A DNA stretch of 64,000 nt. It comes from Congeria kusceri. Taxonomy: Eukaryota > Mollusca > Bivalvia > Myida > Dreissenidae. The position numbers and the translations under genes are program-made. Numbering within the stretch: the first letter of the stretch is position 1; the number at the start of each line of letters is the position of its first letter. The stretch spans positions 19,399,701 to 19,463,700 of the forward strand of contig CM051028.1 of assembly GCA_027627225.1 (NCBI GenBank), given 5' to 3'. The notes below the pieces were generated by a model. That model had not been told where the DNA came from. It worked only from the letters and a program-made list of their open reading frames with translations, and ran no database searches. Positions 11,791-22,315 of the stretch are shown here, one piece after another.

Positions 11791-12650
11791 ACATAGCGGT
11801 TCTTTATTTATATCGATATAACTACTACTAATAATTTTCCCGCGCCCACGCAAAGTGTCACGGTGACCACTTTTAATCATTATAAAAGACAACATTTTAC
11901 TGTTTGGTTATAAAAACGAGACCTATTTGTTAAGCAATCATCTTATAAATACTTCTGAAAATATTTTTTTTCAGAAAATAACTTTCCGTATTGGCCGTCG
12001 ATACGCCCCTTTAAATCAAATTGCAGTACCCAAATAACCAACAATTTGATAAAATTCAATAAGAGTTGATGACCTTAAAGCTCGTCTTCAATTTGAAAAC
12101 AATTCAATGTCAGAAAGGGCAGCAAACAGCTAGAAATTATGTTTAATGTCATACATTTGTATGATAACAAATTACATAATGCAAAATGTACGTTTTGTTT
12201 TGTAGCGAAAGTATCAATAAAAGCTTTGGCGACGGAGAGGGTACCGGTTCCTCATACGGAGAGTTTACCAGTACCTGCCTATTCTGTGTCGTGGCCTAAG
12301 TTTATGGCATTTATATCATTTTTTTTTTACTAATTGTGCTATCGGTAACAACATACATCCATAGTGGAATCATTTTTTTAACTAAGTTTGGTCCATAAAA
12401 CACCGGCCTTTAATTAAACAAAGGAAATTACGACAGGAAACATCACAGAAATTAGCAAAGGTCAGTCAGAGTTTACAACTGTTTTCGCTATTTCTAGAAA
12501 ACGTACTGTTTTATGGAGTAAAATCCCTGATACATAAGCAGTTCAATGTCCGAGATGTTCCGTGAAATAAATAAAACTCGAATTTTAGCGATAAAAAAAC
12601 TATTATATTAACATGAAATTGACCTACCGGTAGTTTCCGTGTTGATTTTT

Positions 12651-12736
12651 AACGGAGAGGGACATGTACCGTAACGGAGAGGGTGCGTTTTTGGTTAGTT
12701 TTAACGGAGAGGTGACCGATTCGTTTTAACACCGTG
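12651..12736 (-). repeat. right terminal inverted repeat
   Basis: The inverse of 8283-8369, ending at CCGTG. It is followed directly by the second copy of the AGCTT target duplication. Confidence 0.8.
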
Positions 12737-12741
12737 AGCTT

Positions 12742-13390
12742 GTAACCACTGGCTGCCATGGAATAGTCTTGTTGTGTTATTGATGTGGCTGCTGTGTCTT
12801 TCAGTGGATATTAAGTCTTGCATTCTTTTATTTCGAAAAATAAGCACATGGTATGCGATTAGGGAACAAAGTATCTATAAGCTTCTCGCCAATTGTTGAT
12901 TGAATTTTTGCGTGGTTTGATTAGTCCATAAGTGTTAGTTTTGACATTTTATGACATTCTCAAAACTTGCACAAACAAGTAAAAAGTCTCTTAAAATCTG
13001 TACCCTGTTGAAGTAAATAATGATCACGTGGACCTTAATACTACGACTGATATGAATTATTGGGTAAAGCCATTCCTCAAGACATTGATAGCTAGGTGAT
13101 TATGGTGCACTTCTGTTTTCATTTTATTGTTTACCGGGTAATTGCATGACCTCTGCGTTTAATTTCATTCTTTATAATAAGATATGACCAGGAACTGCTC
13201 TGAATATCTACTTGCCGTATTTTCGATATCAAATGTATGCTCAGATAATATGGGGTGTGTATGTATCTAGTTATCGGGACATACATTTCAAAATAATAAT
13301 ACAATTTCGAAGTAAATATGTATTAATTATAGCAAATAGAGTTAACACGTGTCATTATTTGGTTTATAAACCTTTGTAAGGTGAACATGT
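12742..13390. other. no gene seen
   Basis: AT-rich sequence without recognisable exons, RNA genes or clear repeats. It includes TTTCAGTGGATATTAAG near 12795, a weak acceptor without an open exon. Confidence 0.5.
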
Positions 13391-13760
13391 AGGAGGGTGA
13401 TGTATAGTGACACTTATATTGCCTTGCTATATGAGCTAGCTTTTATAGCGACGCGGTAAAGTGTTTGCCTTGGAACTTGGAGGTCCTGGATTCGATCGCC
13501 ATTGAGGCTTGGGGATTTGTTCAGCTGGGTAACATTGGCGTCCAACGTAAATAATCCGCGGTGGTTATATGTCTGTACGACATCCCACAGATGTCAAGGC
13601 AGAAAGAAATTCATGGAAGAGTATGTAGTAAGGTGATGTATAAGCTAGGGACACATACTGCCTTGCTACATGAGCTAGCTTCGTTTGCCTTGGAACCAGG
13701 AGGTCATGGGTTCGATCCCCATTGAAGCTTGGGCATTTTTCATTTTTTTTAGCTAGGTAA
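13390..13760 (+). repeat. two tandem tRNA-related repeat units
   Basis: Units at about 13396 and 13630 share GGTGATGTATA, TGCCTTGCTA, ATGAGCTAGCTT, TTTGCCTTGGAAC, a box-B-like GGTTCGATCCCCATTGA and TTAGCTAGGTAAC or CAGCTGGGTAAC. The first retains more of a box-A region (AGCGACGCGGTAAAG). They look like tRNA-derived SINE heads duplicated in tandem. Confidence 0.55.
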
Positions 13761-13829
13761 CAAACACAATTAGCATTAACTGTATACAAAATAATAAACA
13801 AACGTTAAAAAACGAACACACTTCTTAAA

Positions 13830-15606
13830 GTATATTTACAAATTGCCAAACTTCTCAGAATTCTCTCCCCTGCTAAGCGATATCAATGTAGCGAGCAGTG
13901 GACACAACTGTAAGGAGATTGACATATTACATATAAATACTGCAACTTGTTTATATTATATTATATTATATCTAAGTTATTATATTATATTATATTTGAA
14001 GTGAAACTATCGCATAATGTTGATTCATTTTGGTGAAAAATTTAGTAGACGGATGCATAGATCAAAGAACACTATTTTACCTCAAAAATTGCATATAAAC
14101 ATATTAGGCTGCAGAAATTATAAAACAGCGAATGAGATCATCTAAAAATATACTTATAATTCCAAATAATACTTGATCAAAGAGGTCGCCGACTTCTTTA
14201 TTTTCTGTAATGTCTTTAAGAGCGCGTTTGAATAATCAATTAAAAACAAAATTTGAAAGTTTGATTTAATTACTCCATTGCAACACTGCCAGAATGTTTG
14301 AGATTGATTCATTTCTCAGTTACCAGGCGACAATAAAATGGGTGAATTGATGGTGAATCATGAATTTAAAAAGGCAAATGTTATTATGAGCTTCTGTGAG
14401 ACTTAAAGAGACATACATGTACATCAGACAGTTCGCGCGTATGCAAGTAAGGGCATTGTCTTATCTACCTTATTTACGAGCGTGGAATCGAACATAAGGG
14501 CGACGTTCTATGTGTAGAGAGCTTTTTCAGACAATGACATTATGTCGGATGGCTAATTGACCCAAATTGGTCAGCTGCTGTGCACCTTACTTTTATTAGA
14601 AAAATCATATTGCGATATCGACTATGCTTTGTTTAGAATACTTATAATATACAGCTATTTTTTGAACGGATCGACTGTTCAAATATTTTAAAAATCAAGA
14701 AAGTAATACATGTAGAATCCATTTCAATGCATTCAAAAGCCTGCAAGAGAAATGCGGTGAATACCTACTAACATTTAAATTGACAGCTGCATTGAAACAG
14801 CAAAGTTTCAAGAATATTCTTTATTCTTAATCTTAAGTCTAAAAATAGGTTGGTGAATACGGGCCCAGGTCTAATCAAACACACCTCACCCAAAACAATC
14901 TGACTGATGAACCATTCTTAAAATTAAAAAAAGATAATCATTGCAATTTTGTACGTGAAAAATATTTTTTATGTGTCTTTGCAGAACCAGTGTTATTAGC
15001 GCCAAAATTATTCTCCAATAATGTGTAAGCCCATTTTTAGCATACCGAGGAATCCAAAACTGTGTTGCACAGATTTGGGTTATTAGTCATAAATGAATAA
15101 ATCCAATTACTTATAATGGGTTTTAAATGATAAATTTTTAAACACTAAATGAGGGACAATGATGTATTAGTATTAAAGGTTTTTTTGTAAAGGTCTCTAA
15201 GCAATTATATGTTAGAAGGGTTCGCAATCAGTGCTGTAATTGAACGTAACGAGTTAATGGCTATAGGCCTTAACTATGTGTCTCTCCATGATGACAGCAT
15301 ACTGTTCACAAATGATGGCAGCAGGTAGATCAAAAAATGTTCTCATACTACTGAAGGTACTTAAAACAGAAATAGCAATAAAAATGCATGAAATTAAATG
15401 GCACCACAGTCTACAAGAGAATCCTGGTTATCAAGAATACTTGTACACCTTCCAAATAGATCGTCAAGCTGCCTTAGTAGGACGTCATCCTCAATTAGAA
15501 GTAAACGCATTATCTACGCAATAGTTCATAATCTAGCGTGAGCGTGTATGAGCAAACCTACTGTTTGGTCAACCACCTTGTATTTGTTGTGCGGTCCAAA
15601 AGGAAC
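13830..15606 (+). promoter_or_regulatory. 5' flank of lectin pseudogene, duplicated
   Basis: Blocks here align collinearly with 29100-30800, upstream of the intact lectin gene. Shared examples are TTTGATTAATTACTCCATTGCA versus a near copy at 29405, the AGTTACCAG block (14320 and 29460), AGCTTCTGTGAGA (14390 and 29540), ACAGTTCGCGC (14430 and 29572) and TACTGTTTGGTCAACC (15560 and 30757). It therefore marks the upstream segment of a tandem gene duplication. The 82-codon open frame at 15276 is not conserved in the paralogue. An A/T microsatellite lies at 13953-13998. Confidence 0.65.
14795..14877. mobile_element. MITE remnant (GTGAATACGGGCCCAG end)
   Basis: GGTGAATACGGGCCCAG at about 14860-14877 is the terminal sequence of the MITE seen complete at 63203-63410. 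Only one end is clear here. Confidence 0.45.
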
Positions 15607-15655
15607 ATGAATTTGTTTCTAGTGTTCTACTGTCTTTTTACAACCATTCCACTCA
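15607..15655 (+). pseudogene. lectin pseudogene exon 1 (signal peptide)
   Basis: The ATG at 15607 encodes MNLFLVFYCLFTTIPL, a short hydrophobic signal peptide. Splicing would occur at A|GTAAAT in phase 1. The paralogous exon reads MKWFLVLFCLFTTILF with the better donor G|GTAAGT. Confidence 0.75.
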
Positions 15656-15912
15656 GTAAATAAATAACCGGTGTTTTAATACAATATTTGCGCAATGACT
15701 ATATGACGTGTGTTTCACGGAAATACGTATCGAGCAAACAAATTTGTCTTTCTGACTTCATCTTAAAACACAAGATTCTCATACTTAATCTTTGATTGCC
15801 ACCATGGAGTGAAGTATGGTGTGTTGACGTCGAATATGAACAGATCGTGTCACTTAGGTTCGCACATCGTTTTATTTCCGTTTTGAATTAGTTGCAAGTA
15901 ATGTGGTTCGTT

Positions 15913-15918
15913 AGCGGC
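15913..15918. repeat. target duplication, left copy
   Basis: AGCGGC precedes the left end of the foldback element; AGCGGG follows the right end (24169-24174). Five bases match exactly. The boundary could be shifted by one base. Confidence 0.55.
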
Positions 15919-15948
15919 GTATGGCGTACCATGAAGTTCGAAAATCAC

Positions 15949-16130
15949 GAATTCTTCCTTAGGAACAATTCATTCTTCCTAAGGAATATTTAATTCTTCC
16001 TAAGGAATAATTATTTCTTCTTAAGGAACAGTTTATTCTTCCTAAGGAACAATTAATTCTTCCTGAGGAATAAATAATTGTTCCTTAGGAAGAATTAAAT
16101 ATTCCTTAGGAAGAATTCGTGACTTTTTAG
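15949..16130. repeat. array of TTCCTTAGGAA palindromes (left)
   Basis: About ten copies of TTCCTTAGGAA or TTCCTAAGGAA joined by short AATTAATTC or AATAATT linkers. Each motif is self-complementary, so the array is a palindrome of palindromes. The right arm has the mirror array at about 23995-24135. Confidence 0.8.
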
Positions 16131-16204
16131 CCGCGTAACTTGAATTCTTCCTATAATATTCGAATTCTTCCCATGATTTTAATTCTTCATATGAATTTCG
16201 AATT

Positions 16205-16254
16205 ATTCCTGCAATTCTTATTATTCTTATCAGTTTTATTATTATTATTATAAT

Positions 16255-16287
<33 letters not shown>

Positions 16288-16580
16288 ATTATTATTATTA
16301 TTATTATTATCGTGATTATTATTATTATTTGATTTTGCGTAGTTTGTTTAATAAATGATAATAAAACTGCTACTGATAACGTAAGAAAAAAACTACATCT
16401 AATTGTTTTTCTCATTACTATTATTATTATGATCATTAATATTATTAATTTATTACTATTATTAAAATAATAATAATAATTATTATTATTATGATATATA
16501 ATAATTTTCTATTATTATTATTATTATTATTTATTATTATTATCATTATTATTATTATTATTAATGTTCTACATTAATTA
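16205..16580. repeat. ATT/TAA microsatellite (left arm)
   Basis: Interrupted runs of ATT on both strands. The counterpart in the right arm (23625-23860) is AAT. The length difference shows slippage since the arms formed. Confidence 0.85.
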
Positions 16581-17937
16581 TAATAATCTTGAATAATTTC
16601 TAGATATAATATTATCTCCTGCAATATTTTCAGTTAATCTGATATCTGATATGTCCCATAGCTCTTTACAAAAATCGATTTATTTCATGCTCTTAACAGC
16701 CAATCACGAATTCTTCCTAAGTTCTTAACAGCCAATCAAAATTCGTGTACGAAAATTCCGCCAAGTTCAGACGCATGTTGGAATCCCATAATGCATTTCA
16801 GCACAGGTAATTTTATTAATCTGATTGTAAAAACGACTAACTATTTTCTAAATGTAACCTGATAAACTTAGCGCGTTGAATTATACTGAAGAGAAAGACA
16901 TTTTTATTTTTTTTAAATCTTTATTCTGATTAGATCTGCCTCTGTCGATTAAACATAATGTAATGTAGAAGTTAACTTGCGAAGTTAACGGCTAAAACAT
17001 TGCACTATTCTGTACCTTGAGAGGGAAATTTAGCGGGCGACTGCGGAACCTCTTTCACAAGATACAAATATTAAATGCAAATTAAGACAACCGTGCGACA
17101 GTGTGTCGCCGCAAAAATGCGAGCTTACGCGTTTATGTGGTAATTTTCCATGCATATACCAAACGGATTCGTTTTCTACGGCGATGTGAAACGCATAAAG
17201 CAATCGATGCTTATATGCAACAGGGCTGTGTCTTTTTAACGCATGAAGACTACTTACATTAATAACTTATAACACGCATACCCCATCTTTCATTCCAGTC
17301 CCGTTTACCGCATCGATAATTGTGGGTATCGGGAAATACTTGAAGACAAGAAATACTAAATATCTTTGAACGCAAACTGATATCGCTTAGGTTCCAACGG
17401 TTTTAGAAAATAATATTTTATGTTAATGATATACTGACTGCTTTGCACACAAAAATATTTTAACAATCTTTTGGTCCTGTTTTAAGTTAATTACACTCAC
17501 CCTCTGTCAATATAAATACAGAACAAAATCAAGGAATCCTTCGGTGGGTTATCGTATTGTTTCTGTATATGTATCGTTCCTAATACATATATCGCTTAGG
17601 TTCCAACGGATCAAACATCTACAATAATGCAACTTTTTATCTACGTAATTTATTTTAAAATAAACAAAAACTAGTTTTGTCCAGTTGAACATTAAAGTTT
17701 CAAAATGCAGAGAAATTTTGTCGAATTTTACACACTGTTTCAGTTTTATGGCACCTCCAGCGGCTTATCTGATGGGACACCCGGGGTGTCTATTGGTGTT
17801 ATCGCGGAATCGCACCATGAAAGCAATACACAGGATGTGTTTGGTGACACGGAGACATATTAAATATAAGATAACAAAAGAATGTGGTTATTGTCGTAAA
17901 ATAAGTAGTCGTTTTTTATATGAGCAGGTCTAGTGCA

Positions 17938-19187
17938 TGTGACGGTGGTGATAGAGAGGATCCCGATGGTGGTGATAGGAAATATGATGGTGGTGATAGT
18001 AATGATGATGGTTGGGATAGGGAGGGTGATGGTGGTGATAAAGAATATTATGGTGTTGATAGAGAGAGGGATGATGGTTTTGATAGGGATGATGATGGTT
18101 GGGATAGGGAGGATGATGGTATTATTTGGATGGGGTGGCGGATTTAGGACAACGGCGGCTTTAGGACATTGAGGCACAGCGTCAGTATCATGTTTCAAGT
18201 TTGAGAGTCATAACACACAAAAATCAGTGTTCAATACTTATTGCACAAATTAATGATCTTATTGGTGATAGAGAGGGGGGTGATGGTGGGGATAGAGAGG
18301 GGGATGATGGTTGCGATAGGGGTGATGATGGTTGGGATAGGGTAGATGATGGTTGGGATAGGGGGGATAATGGTAGTGAAGGAGAGGGGGATGATTGTGG
18401 TGATCGGGATGATGTTGGTGATACAGAGGGGGTAGATGGTGGTGATAGAGAGGAGAATGATGGTGGTGATATAAAGGGGGATGATGGTGGTGATAGAGAG
18501 GGAGATGATGGTGGTGATAGAGAGGGGGATGATGGTGGTGATAGATAGAGGGGTGATGTTGGTGATAGGGAGGATGATAGTAGAGACTGTGAAGATGATG
18601 AAGATAGGGAGGATGATGGTGGGGATAGGGAGGATGATGGTGGTGATAGCGTGGATGATGTTGGAGATAGGGAGGATGATAGTGGATATAAGATGATGGT
18701 GGTGGGGATAGGGATAATGATGGCGGGGATACGAAGGATGATGGTGAAGATAGGTACGATGATGGTGGGGATAGAGGGGATGATGGTGGGGATTGCAGTG
18801 ATGATGTTGGGAATTGCGGTGATGATGGTGGGGATTGCGGTGATGATGGTGGAGATAGGGTGGATGTGTGGTGGGGATACGAAGGATGATGGTGGAGATA
18901 GGGTGGAGGATGGTGGGGATAGAGTGGATGATGGTGTAGATTGCGGTGATGATGGTGGGGATTGCGGGGATGATAGCGGGGATGATGGTGGGCATAGGGA
19001 GATGATGGTGGGTATAGGGAGGGTGATCGTGGGGAAGGGAGGATAATGGTGGTGATAGGGAGGAGGATGGTGGGAATAGAGTGGATGATAGTTGTGAGAC
19101 ACTTCAAGCTAAGATAATGTTGTGAGACACTTCTTACTTCGGATAATGGTGGGGATAGTGAGGATGATGGTGGGGATAGAGGGGATA
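17938..19187 (+). repeat. minisatellite, GATGGTGGTGATAGGGAG type
   Basis: Tandem 21-24-bp units such as GATGATGGTGGGGATAGGGA, with C almost absent from the plus strand. About 110 bp of unrelated sequence interrupts the array near 18130-18240. Because unit lengths are mostly multiples of three, long spurious open frames arise on both strands; none is a gene. Confidence 0.9.
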
Positions 19188-19379
19188 ATGGTTGTTTGAC
19201 ACTTCTAGCTAGGAGTTTCTTACATCATTTATAGTTTCCAAAAGCAAATCGAAAGAAATTTAACTATTAACCAAGCGCAGACACTGTGAGACACAACTAT
19301 GGCATGGCATGGGCAAAACTGACTGATATTATGAACCGAAAATAGTGCACCAAGTGAGCAATTCTGATAGAATATGTAA
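19188..19379. other. unpaired centre of the foldback element
   Basis: Non-repetitive sequence between the inverted minisatellites, starting just after TGTGAGACACTTC-type motifs. No coding potential. It would be the loop if the arms pair. Confidence 0.6.
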
Positions 19380-19445
19380 AGCCATCATCCTCCCTATCTC
19401 AACCATCATCCGCCCTATCCCCACCACCATCTCCCTATCTACCAT
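19380..19445 (-). repeat. start of the inverted minisatellite
   Basis: Three units of CATCATCCTCCCTATCTC type, the C-rich orientation. They are separated from the rest of the right-hand array by the hAT-like insertion. Confidence 0.8.
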
Positions 19446-19453
19446 CATCCTTG

Positions 19454-20135
19454 TAGGGGTGTCGCGATATACCGGTATACTGGTATATTGCAATATTTTA
19501 TTCTGCAATTTCGTGTTAACCCCTGTTAAAATATTGATTCCAAAACTTAATCAAACACCCTTATTGTGAAGTGCAGAGCCATTTTCCTATTTTCATTTGT
19601 TAAGTTGATAGTTTTGTAAGGGTGCAGGTCAAAAGAGCGACCATAATAGACTGTTCTAGCGACCAATAATTTCCCATTTGTGTTTGGTTTACACATGTAT
19701 TCTGTTAAATGATTATGCTTAAATTAATACAATAAACCTGATACATTCCATTAAACTGAAGAGTGAAATGCATACATAGTTTAAGCAGAAAACATATACA
19801 CCATGACTGGGGTACATGTACTTGTATAAATCTCACTATATGTAATATAATAAATACAGTGTACGACCATGACAAGCGATTTGAGAGTGTTGGTCATATT
19901 TGATTTGCTTTTCTATCTGATTTTTATATTTTGCTGTTGCGGTGCCTGTCATTAACATTGGTGATACTAAAACGGATCCTATAAAATACTGCGCTGTTCA
20001 AAGTGAGTTTAACAGTCTTAAGCTGATAAAATACATAGATATAAAAGTCGCAATATATCGCAATAAATATCATGCTGAATGAAACAAATATCGCAATATA
20101 TCGTTATATCGATTTCTAATACTGTTACACTCCTA
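19454..20135. mobile_element. non-autonomous hAT-like element
   Basis: Terminal TAGGGGTGTCGCGATATA on the left, and CACTCCTA (inverse TAGGAGTG) on the right. Subterminal CGCAATATATCG motifs are abundant near the right end and the mirror TATATTGCAATA lies near the left. The flanking 8-bp segments CATCCTTG (19446-19453) and CATACTTC (20136-20143) match at 6 of 8 positions, consistent with the 8-bp duplication of hAT elements. At 682 bp it has no transposase and is a MITE-like derivative. It inserted into the minisatellite. Confidence 0.7.
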
Positions 20136-20139
20136 CATA

Positions 20140-22315
20140 CTTCCTATCCCCACTATCATCCTCCCTACCTTTACCATGATCCTCCCTACCCCCACGATCA
20201 CCCCCTCTATCGCCACAATCATCCACCATATCCCCGATATCATCCTCTCTATCGCCAACATCATCCTCGTCTCTATCACCAACATCATCCTCCCTAACCC
20301 AACCATCATCCTCCGTATCTCCACCATCGTCCTCCCTATCCCCACCATCATCCTCCCTATCTCTACCATCATCCTCCCTATCCCCTATATCGTCGTCCCT
20401 ATCTTCACCATCATCTTCCCTATATCCACCATCATCCCCTCTATCCCCATCATAATCCCCTCTATCCCCATCGTCATCCTACCTACCTCTACCATCATCT
20501 TCCCTATCTCCACCATCATCCCCTCTATCCCCATCATCATCCCCTCTATCCCCATCGTCATCCTACCTACCTCTACCATCCTCCTACCTATCTCCACCAT
20601 TATGCTCCCAATCCCCACCATCATCCTCCCTATCCCCTGCATCATTCCCGCTATCACCACCAGCATCCCCTCTATCCCCAACATCAACCCCCCTATGCCC
20701 ACGATCATCCCCCTCTATCCCCACAATCATTCTCCACATCCCCACATCATCATCATCTCTATAACCACCATCATCCCCGTCTCCATCCCCACCATCATCC
20801 TCCCCATCCCCACCATCATCCTCCCCACCTTTACCATGATCCTCCCTATCCCCACGATTATCCTCCATATCCCCACCATCATCCTCCATATCCCCACCAT
20901 CATCCTCCCTATCCCAACCATCATCCTTCCTATCCCCACCATCATCCTCCCTATCCCACCGTCATTCCGGCTATTACAACCATCGTCTTCCCTATCCCCA
21001 CCTTCATCCTTCCTATTTTAAACATCATCCTCCATAGCCCCACCATCATCCTCCCTATATTCTCCATCATCCTCCCTATCTATACCATCATCCCCTCTAT
21101 CCCCACCATTATTCTCTCTATCCCCACCATCATCCTACCTTTCTCCACCATCATCCTCTCTATACCACCATCATCCTCGCTGTGACCACCATCATCCTCG
21201 CTATCACTACCATCATCCTCCCTATCCACCATCATCTACCCTATCCCCAGCATCATCCTCCCTATCCCCACCATCATCCTCCATATCCCCACCATCATCC
21301 TCTCTATCCCACCGTTATCCCGGCTATCTCAACCATTCTCTTAACAATCCCCACCATCATCATCCCTATTTTCAACATCATCCTCCATATCCCCACCATC
21401 CTCCTCCCTATCTCCACCATCATCATTCATATCTCCATCATCATCCTTCCTATCCCCACCATTATCCTCCCTATCTAAACCATCATCCTCCCCTTTACCA
21501 CCATCTTCCCCCTCTATCTCAACCATTACCATCTCTATCACACCACCATCCCTCTCTCTATCACCACCATAATACCTATCACCACCATCATCCTTCTCTC
21601 TATCTCCACCATCATTCCCCTATCTATCTCCACCATCAGCCCCCCTCTGTGTCATCACCATCATCCCCATCTATATTACCACCATAATCCCTAACAAACC
21701 ATCATCCCCCTCTCTATCACTACCATCATCACCCTCTATCACAGCCATCAACCCCTCTGTATAATCACCATCATCCCCGTCTATATCACCACCACTATCT
21801 TCCTTATCCCAACCATCATCCTCCCTATCCCAACCATCATCCTCTCTATCCCAACCATCATCACCCCATCCCAACCATCATCATCCCTATCCCAACCAGC
21901 ATCCTCGATCCCTATCACCGCCATTACCCCCTCTCTATCACCACCATCCTCCTCCCTATCCCTACCATCATCATCCGTATCCCAATCATCATCATCCCTA
22001 TTCCAACCATCGTCCTCTCTATCTCCAGCATTACCCCCTCTCTATCACCACGATCATCTGCCTTATCCCAACCATCATCATCCCTATCACCGCCATCATC
22101 CCCCAATCCCAATTATCATCATTTCTTTCATCACCATCACCATCCCTATCCCAGCCAACATCCTCAGTATCACCACCATTGCCTCCTCTCTAACAACACA
22201 ATCTTCTGCCCTATCCCAACCATCATCATCCATATCCCAACCATCATCATCACTATCACCACCATCATCTTCCCTATTACCACCATCGGGATTCTCTCTA
22301 TCATCACCGTAACAT
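20140..22315 (-). repeat. minisatellite, CACCATCATCCTCCCTATCC type
   Basis: The inverse of the array at 17938-19187 but longer. Units are mostly 21 bp, with G almost absent from the plus strand. Higher-order duplications are visible, for example an ~81-bp block repeated at about 20430 and 20510. All long open frames are minisatellite translations and not genes. Confidence 0.9.

Larger units (their letters stand above)
8283..12736. mobile_element. inverted-repeat transposon, CACGG ends (Transib-like?)
   Basis: The ends are inverted copies of about 86 bp. The left starts CACGGTTTTAAAACGAATCG, the right (read inward) CACGGTGTTAAAACGAATCG. Both continue with CTCTCCGTTAAAAC and CTCTCCGTAACGG-type motifs. 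The insertion is flanked by a perfect 5-bp duplication AGCTT (8278-8282, 12737-12741). A 5-bp duplication plus ends beginning CACGGTG fit the Transib superfamily, relatives of RAG, whose ends resemble the V(D)J heptamer CACAGTG; that assignment is inference. No transposase is seen. The 4.45-kb body holds a dead LINE, a SINE and a tandem repeat, so the copy is non-autonomous or has collected cargo. Confidence 0.7.
15919..17937 (+). repeat. left arm of foldback element
   Basis: Inverse of 22316-24168. Identity is easily seen at the terminus, around 16787-16830, 16920-16990, 17100-17300 and 17685-17935. The open frames inside it (for example 17685-17933) are mirrored in the right arm but carry no recognisable domain and are interrupted differently, so I do not call genes. 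Confidence 0.85.

Noticed and set aside
15276..15524. 82-codon plus-strand frame upstream of the lectin pseudogene
   Set aside because: The alignable paralogous flank (30410-30720) does not preserve the frame.
18201..19107. Long open frames of up to 292 codons across the minisatellites (Asp/Gly-rich, Pro/His/Ser-rich or Ile/Pro-rich, both strands and several frames)
   Set aside because: They exist because units of 21-24 bp keep every frame open. Composition is pure repeat, frames on opposite strands are equally open, and there is no start, splice or domain context.
20176..21021. 281-codon Ile/Pro-rich plus-strand frame
   Set aside because: Translation of the inverted minisatellite; the same reasoning applies.
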